Source: Acephala macrosclerotiorum (taxonomy: Eukaryota; Ascomycota; Leotiomycetes; Helotiales; Mollisiaceae). From it: a stretch of DNA of 64,000 nucleotides. The stretch spans positions 1 to 64,000 of the forward strand of contig MU119425.1 of assembly GCA_014904845.1 (NCBI GenBank), in the 5' to 3' direction. The position numbers were made by a program, and so were the translations under genes. Under the pieces are notes generated by a model, which was not told the origin of the DNA, searched no databases, and was given only the letters and a program-made list of their open reading frames with translations. Of the stretch, positions 59,345 to 64,000 are shown piece by piece (position 1 is the first letter of the stretch; each line of letters opens with the position of its first letter).

Positions 59345-60414
59345 ATGACGACCTCACGCCCCCTCGAGATCAGCAATGGCGTTACCACAAGTTGGATTCC
59401 TTTCACAACTCCAGGACTTTCGATTGCGGTAGGATGTTCGTCTGCCATGTACATTGTGCCTGGAAGCAATGAGGTAGTCGCGTTCGACGTATGGCAGGGA
59501 CAGAATATCCCATTCGCATTGCAATGTCTGCCAATAGAGGTCTCAAGATCATATTCGCAGGCTGGAACGGGGGCGATGAGGACGAGTCTGGGGCCATTTC
59601 ACTGTCCAAGTGACTTCTCAACTGCGACGACAAGCTCTATCGACGCAATCAGTACTTCTGTTATATGCTGCCCATCGTAAATATTCCCTTTTCATCCGAA
59701 TTTGAAGCATGCTAAGCGAAAAACAGAGAGTACCAGTTAAGTCAAGGGCCTGGAACCAATACGAATTGCATATCTACCCTCACCGCAGGATCTATCGTCC
59801 CGAAGAGTCTGTATGCACCAGGAGGAACATGGGTGTCATGGAACGATACTACGATTAGCAGCGTGGGCGCCACGATTGTAGGAAACATGGTCAATGGCTA
59901 CATATTCGCCTCCTTGACTTCTTCCTCCTCTTCGGCATCCCAAACAGGGACCACAACCACAACAAACAACACACCGGCAATCGTGCAAACGGGTGCTGCC
60001 ACAACAATATATGCAACAGCAACGCACAATCCTGTGAAGGCGTACAACCAGGGTCTCAAAACGGGTGCGAAGGCAGGGATAGCCGTGGCCGCTATCGTGG
60101 TAGCTCTGGCAATCGTCGCGTTGCTGATATTCGGTTCGTACAGACAGAGGCGGCAGAAAGGGGTGCCAGTAGATGTTCACAAGAAAGAGGGAAGTGAGCC
60201 GAGTCCTGAGGTGGTTGAGAAAGGGGCGAGTGATGTGGGAGCTGTTGGAGGAGAAGAAGGTGTAAATCATCCGATGGCTACTTATCAAAATACTCTATCG
60301 CCTACATTTGCTAGTGGTTATGAGACAGCAAGCGAGCATCCGAGGGTTGATGGGATGTACAATAATGATTCGGGACCGCATGAGTTGGATGGCCGTCATG
60401 GCCGCGTTAGCTGA
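59345..60414 (+). CDS. Ser/Thr-rich single-pass surface protein
   Basis: Two exons (59345-59676, 59727-60414) give about 340 aa. The N-terminal part has the layout of a fungal surface-protein group with a Cys-containing ectodomain: ITTSWIPFTTP-like start (VTTSWIPFTTPGLS), QCLPIEVSRSYSQ, HCPSDFST and SVICCPSEYQLSQG. Next a Ser/Thr linker (SSSSSASQTGTTTTTNN), one membrane helix (AGIAVAAIVVALAIVALLIF, about residues 215-235), a basic stop-transfer YRQRRQK and an acidic cytoplasmic tail. Such proteins begin without a classical signal peptide, as here. Function unknown; a wall or surface sensor role is inference. No frameshift. Confidence 0.7.
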
Positions 60415-60777
60415 TTGAATGGAACATCATTCAACATTGTCTCCCAAGTCTGAGAGCTTTGGAGGTTTTGATCTAGTCTGCCAACTATTCAAGACTGCTG
60501 CATCCAAACGGATAACAATTAGTACGAGCTGCTGACCCCAGAATTTGGTGCTCCTTGGTTAGTCCATTCGTTGTACTCTTGCCAGAAAGGAGTCGATCAT
60601 CGGAATTGTCTCACCTGTCAACTGTGCCACATTTGGGCTTATACAGCCTAAATTCACCATCGCTCGTCGACTTATATGACTTTGTACCTGTCATGCCAAC
60701 CATACTCCTCTTTTTCGTTTGCCATTGTATTCACTGAATTTGGAAATTTTTGCTGATCGTTCACGACAGAAACCAAA
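60415..60777. other. Intergenic, promoter side of FAD oxidase
   Basis: 363 bp between two genes in the same direction. Nothing specific seen. Confidence 0.5.
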
Positions 60778-62625
60778 ATGCGTGTCCGCTTTGATGTTTC
60801 AGCGCTCCTTCTCATCTTCTTCAATCTCACTCTCGCTCAATCCTCAGTTCAAAGTCCACTCATCCCAGGAACTGACTCCGATTGCCACAATACGGTACTT
60901 CCATCCCTAGCTCCAACTACCTATAGCACCGATTAACAAAACACAGTGCTCCGCATTAGTAAACGAGCTCGGAGCCTCTGCCTTCTATGACCCCTCCTCA
61001 ACTCTCCCTGGTTTTCGAGACTCCCTATACACCACACAGCAAAGAAACATCATCCCAGCATGTATTGTCACGCCCACTTCGCCCCAAGAAGTTTCAGCTG
61101 CAATCACCATCATCCGGCAACACTCGTGCATTTTCGCCGTTAAGTCAGGTGGTCACTCGATGTGCATTGGAGCTAGCAATGCTCAAGGAGGGATTACTAT
61201 TGATTTGAGGAAGCTGGATGATGTTGTTGTTGACGAGGGATTGGAGTGGGCGAGGGTTGGGACGGGCAATAAGTGGAAACGGGTTTATGAGGTGCTTGAG
61301 CCTTTAGGGAGGACGGCTGTTGGAGGGAGGGATGGAGAGGTTGGTGTTGGGGGTTTCATTTTGGGAGGAGGGATCAGTTTTGTGTCTCGTCGATATGGAT
61401 GGGCTTTGGACAATGTCCGGAATTTCGAGGTACCTTCTTTTTTAGCCCCGTACTTGAGGATATAGCTGACACGCACAGGTTGTTCTCGCAAACGGATCCC
61501 TAACAAACATCAACCAAGTCTCCTCCCCAGATCTCTACTGGGCGCTGCGAGGTGGTGGCAACAACTTCGGCGTTGTCACGAACTTCGACCTAGATATCTA
61601 TCCCCAAGGCCCTGTTTGGGGAGGCCAAAACCTCTGGCTCCTCGACCCCACTTCTCTGTCCTCTCAATACTCTCGACTCAATATCACCACTCCGCCTTTC
61701 AACTTCTCTCTTTCATCCATGAAGAATACCATTTTATCTAGTATCACGAAGATCATCTGCAAGCTCGGCTATTTCTTGACCAGCCAAGAGGCACATCGAG
61801 CATTTAGGAATGTCGTGTTAGCAGAGCAAAATGACGTCTATGCTCAGATGTGGATGAGCTATACCTATGTCTGGCAAATCGATCAATTCCTCTTCGGAGC
61901 CGCGCTCGTTTACAGTAGACCTGAGGAATGGCCGCCTATCTTCGAAGGCTACAAAAAATTGAAGAGCTTGTACAACACAGCCAAGATACAGAACTTTACA
62001 TCGGTGTTTAAAGAAGTTGCTGATATGAATCAGATTGGGTATCGGTGAGTGCAAAGTATTGAATCGACGGGAAGGATGGCTGATGATAGGACAGGCAAAT
62101 GTGGGCGCCGATCGCGATAAAGATGGACGAAGAGTTTCTTGAAAAGATTTTCGACATGTATTTGATTGAGGTGCAGGCTGTGAAGCACATCAAGGATGTC
62201 ATTCCTGCTATCGTTGTACAGCCTATCAACAAGGACGAGATCGCCATTTTCAAGGAGAACGGTGGGAATTGTCTCGGGATTGAAGACGTCGATGGGCCCT
62301 TGATCCGTAAGTCTCTCTTTCTTGAGACCATTGTTTATTCTGGCTGAAGGTTTGCATAGTGTTTACCGTAGCGTTCCGCTGGTCACTCGCAGAAGACGAC
62401 GAAGTGATGAACAGAGTGGGAAATGCAATCCTCGAGAAATCAGTAGAGATGGCGAAAGAAAGGGGGGCATATCACAGATACATATACATGAATTATGCGA
62501 ATGGAAGTCAAGATGTGTTTGCCGGGTATGGAGAAGAGAATCGCGCGAGACTGAGGGGAATTCAGAAGAGGTATGATCCAGAGGGCGTGTTCAGTCGACT
62601 GCAGCCTGGGTATTTCAAGGTGTGA
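60778..62625 (+). CDS. Secreted FAD-linked oxidase (berberine-bridge type)
   Basis: Flavin oxidase with the FAD-binding PF01565 fold. Exon 1 from ATG 60778 encodes a signal peptide (FDVSALLLIFFNLTLAQSS) and DSDCHNT. Exons 60947-61429, 61478-62044, 62095 to about 62307 and about 62357-62625 follow, all joining in frame. FAD-site signatures: SPQEVSAAITIIRQHSC, VKSGGHSMCIGASNAQGG (the His is the usual covalent FAD attachment site), VGVGGFILGGGISFVSRRYG, DLYWALRGGGNNFGVVTNF. The C-terminal BBE-like end is YMNYANGSQDVF ... YDPEGVFSRLQPGYF. About 500 aa, usual for the family. Substrate unknown; relatives oxidise sugars or secondary metabolites. Complete. Confidence 0.88.
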
Positions 62626-63887
62626 AGACTACTTTGAAGCTTGGTGGATGTTGTAATAGACTTGATGTCAGTAATAGACGCCATCACTCGACGCTTCGAT
62701 CAACAAGCTCCCAACATTATTCAGTGACTGAACCTTTTGCGTCTGCAGTGGCGCTTATGGGCTCGAAAAGGGGGTTCTCGCTTAAACCTCACCCCGCACT
62801 TGCTTACCTCTACTCCTTAGTCAAGGAGTAGACAGCGCAACTAAATATCAAATTGAAGCTTGCTGCTCTGTGTGTAAATTGCCTCTTGGAGTTAATACGG
62901 AACACAACGAGAATACACCCACTCAACCCCCAGCATGGTAAGGAGATTCTCGCTTCAGGAACCAATGTGTTATGGCCGCCATCTCTTCGAGTTGAAACAC
63001 TTACTTTTTCGCTCGAACGCAGCTACATGAGCAACATAACAGAGACTCTGTATACCTCTCATAAGTGGTATGGCGCTGCTTCTAAAAGGGAAATAGAATG
63101 CAAGATGTTCCCTTCGGTACGTGCTTGGGAGGTGCGGTCGAAGCAGGAACTGGGTGCTGAGCTGAGCTCCTCCGAAGTCCCAAGACGAAAGCCATTTGGT
63201 GATTTAGACAAGCAGCAATCGTCCCTCCAATTTGTGAGACATCGTATCAAACGAGGAAAAGAGACGGGACAATTGAAATTTCGCGAACACAATCATCTTC
63301 AAACCCAACTCTTCTCTTAGAAATGGAAAGTATTTGTCGCATTGCAAAAATACATACGAGATATATGCCGCTCAGCATCGCCACAAACGACATTGCTACC
63401 TTCAAAGCTTCTAATTGTCCAACTCTGATTAATGCAAAATGAATTGCAGAATATCGAATCCTAGGGACAGACAAAAAAAAGATTAGCGCATGGAGTCGCG
63501 GGGGCCACACAGTAACGTTACCCCGCTCGAAGTTATTATATTAGGGCTGGGGAGAGTAGAGCTGCCTATTACTCGTACACAAATTTGATATGCAAAGCAA
63601 TAATGTCCCTCAAAATTGGAAGAATGAGATCGTCGCCGACGGAAGGGAAACTTTCAACCCCACCTCGGCCCATCATTGTTCCTGCCTATTCTGCCATCCC
63701 TGACCGCCCCCCACAACTACCAAAATCTCGAACTATCAACTGTTGCCTTCCCTCCTCCGAGCATACACATTGATATTCTACGACAGTTCTAGACACGACA
63801 TTCTTTCACCAAGTCCCAGATATCTCGATATTGGAACGTCTACCAGTATCGTTTCCTTCTACAACCTAGCGCACAGAAGCCGGCATC
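62626..63887. other. Intergenic, no supported gene
   Basis: About 1.26 kb. A 155-codon plus-strand frame (62853-63320) lacks an ATG at its start and shows no motif; a minus-strand frame at 63510-63247 has one hydrophobic stretch but no supporting splice model. The right end is the promoter and leader of the next gene. Confidence 0.45.
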
Positions 63888-64000
63888 ATGGACGAGTTTG
63901 CGCAAAGCAGAGAAGACGATGATCTGTTCGCAGACGAATTCGAACCGGTCGCAGATTCTACCGCAATTATTGAAGAGGTCAAGCCTGCGTTTGCTACTCC
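63888..64000 (+). CDS. Start of an acidic protein, cut by window edge
   Basis: ATG at 63888 opens a frame that runs off the window (38 codons visible): MDEFAQSREDDDLFADEFEP, then VADSTAIIEEV. Strongly acidic start, as in several nuclear and RNA-binding proteins, but no domain is visible, so no product is named. Confidence 0.55.
   Translation, partial: MDEFAQSREDDDLFADEFEPVADSTAIIEEVKPAFAT

Noticed and set aside
1..64000. tRNA genes and CRISPR arrays
   Set aside because: Scanned by eye for GGTTCGANNCC-type B boxes with matching A boxes and for regularly spaced direct repeats; none convincing. A tRNAscan run would settle the tRNA question.

Overview
The window is nuclear DNA of a filamentous ascomycete (Pezizomycotina; a leotiomycete is my best guess, not proven). 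The signs are short spliceosomal introns, mostly 40-60 nt with GT..AG ends and CTAAC/CTGAC-like branch sites, HET-domain and CorA-like genes, a CYP505-type P450-reductase fusion, Mediator and SPOC/PHD nuclear genes, and repeats decayed in the manner of repeat-induced point mutation (RIP). There is no CRISPR array or rRNA, and I found no convincing tRNA.

Layout. 1-18.2 kb is a repeat-rich accessory block. It has a 93-nt poly-T run, two AT-rich islands, and three decayed copies of the OrsD (DUF3505) family, all on the minus strand. Copy 1 also carries a RecQ-type helicase. Copy 2 is interrupted by a 482-bp terminal-inverted-repeat element with a TA target duplication. Between the copies lie a HET gene with a frameshift and an apparently intact 7-exon CorA-like gene. 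19-25.1 kb holds a P450-reductase fusion and a secreted GH18 chitinase. 25.5-27 kb is a fungal rhodopsin-type membrane gene broken by stops and frameshifts. 27.9-34.6 kb holds a ZNF830-like zinc-finger gene, a BYE1-like PHD/TFIIS-M/SPOC gene and a single-pass membrane protein. 34.8-41.6 kb is a divergent pair, GH2 beta-galactosidase and sugar/lactose-type MFS permease, which looks like a lactose or galactoside utilisation module.

41.7-54.8 kb is the most unusual part: about 13 kb of very large genes of no family I recognise, in tandem on the minus strand. They combine membrane segments with long coiled coils. The first (1057 aa) and the last (457 aa plus about 1000 aa) share a Cys/His motif (C-x-H-x3-C-x-C) after their membrane segments. 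The middle one (1302 aa) is a polytopic membrane protein. The last gene is split by an exact 11-bp tandem duplication; with one copy the two halves would be one reading frame.

55.3-64 kb returns to ordinary genes: a PAP2 lipid phosphatase, MED7, a 57-aa Cys-rich protein ending in a CaaX-like box, a Ser/Thr-rich single-pass surface protein, a secreted FAD-linked oxidase of the berberine-bridge type, and the start of an acidic protein cut by the window edge.

All gene models and splice sites were read by eye from frame continuity and splice signals. Family names rest on recognised motifs, not on a search.
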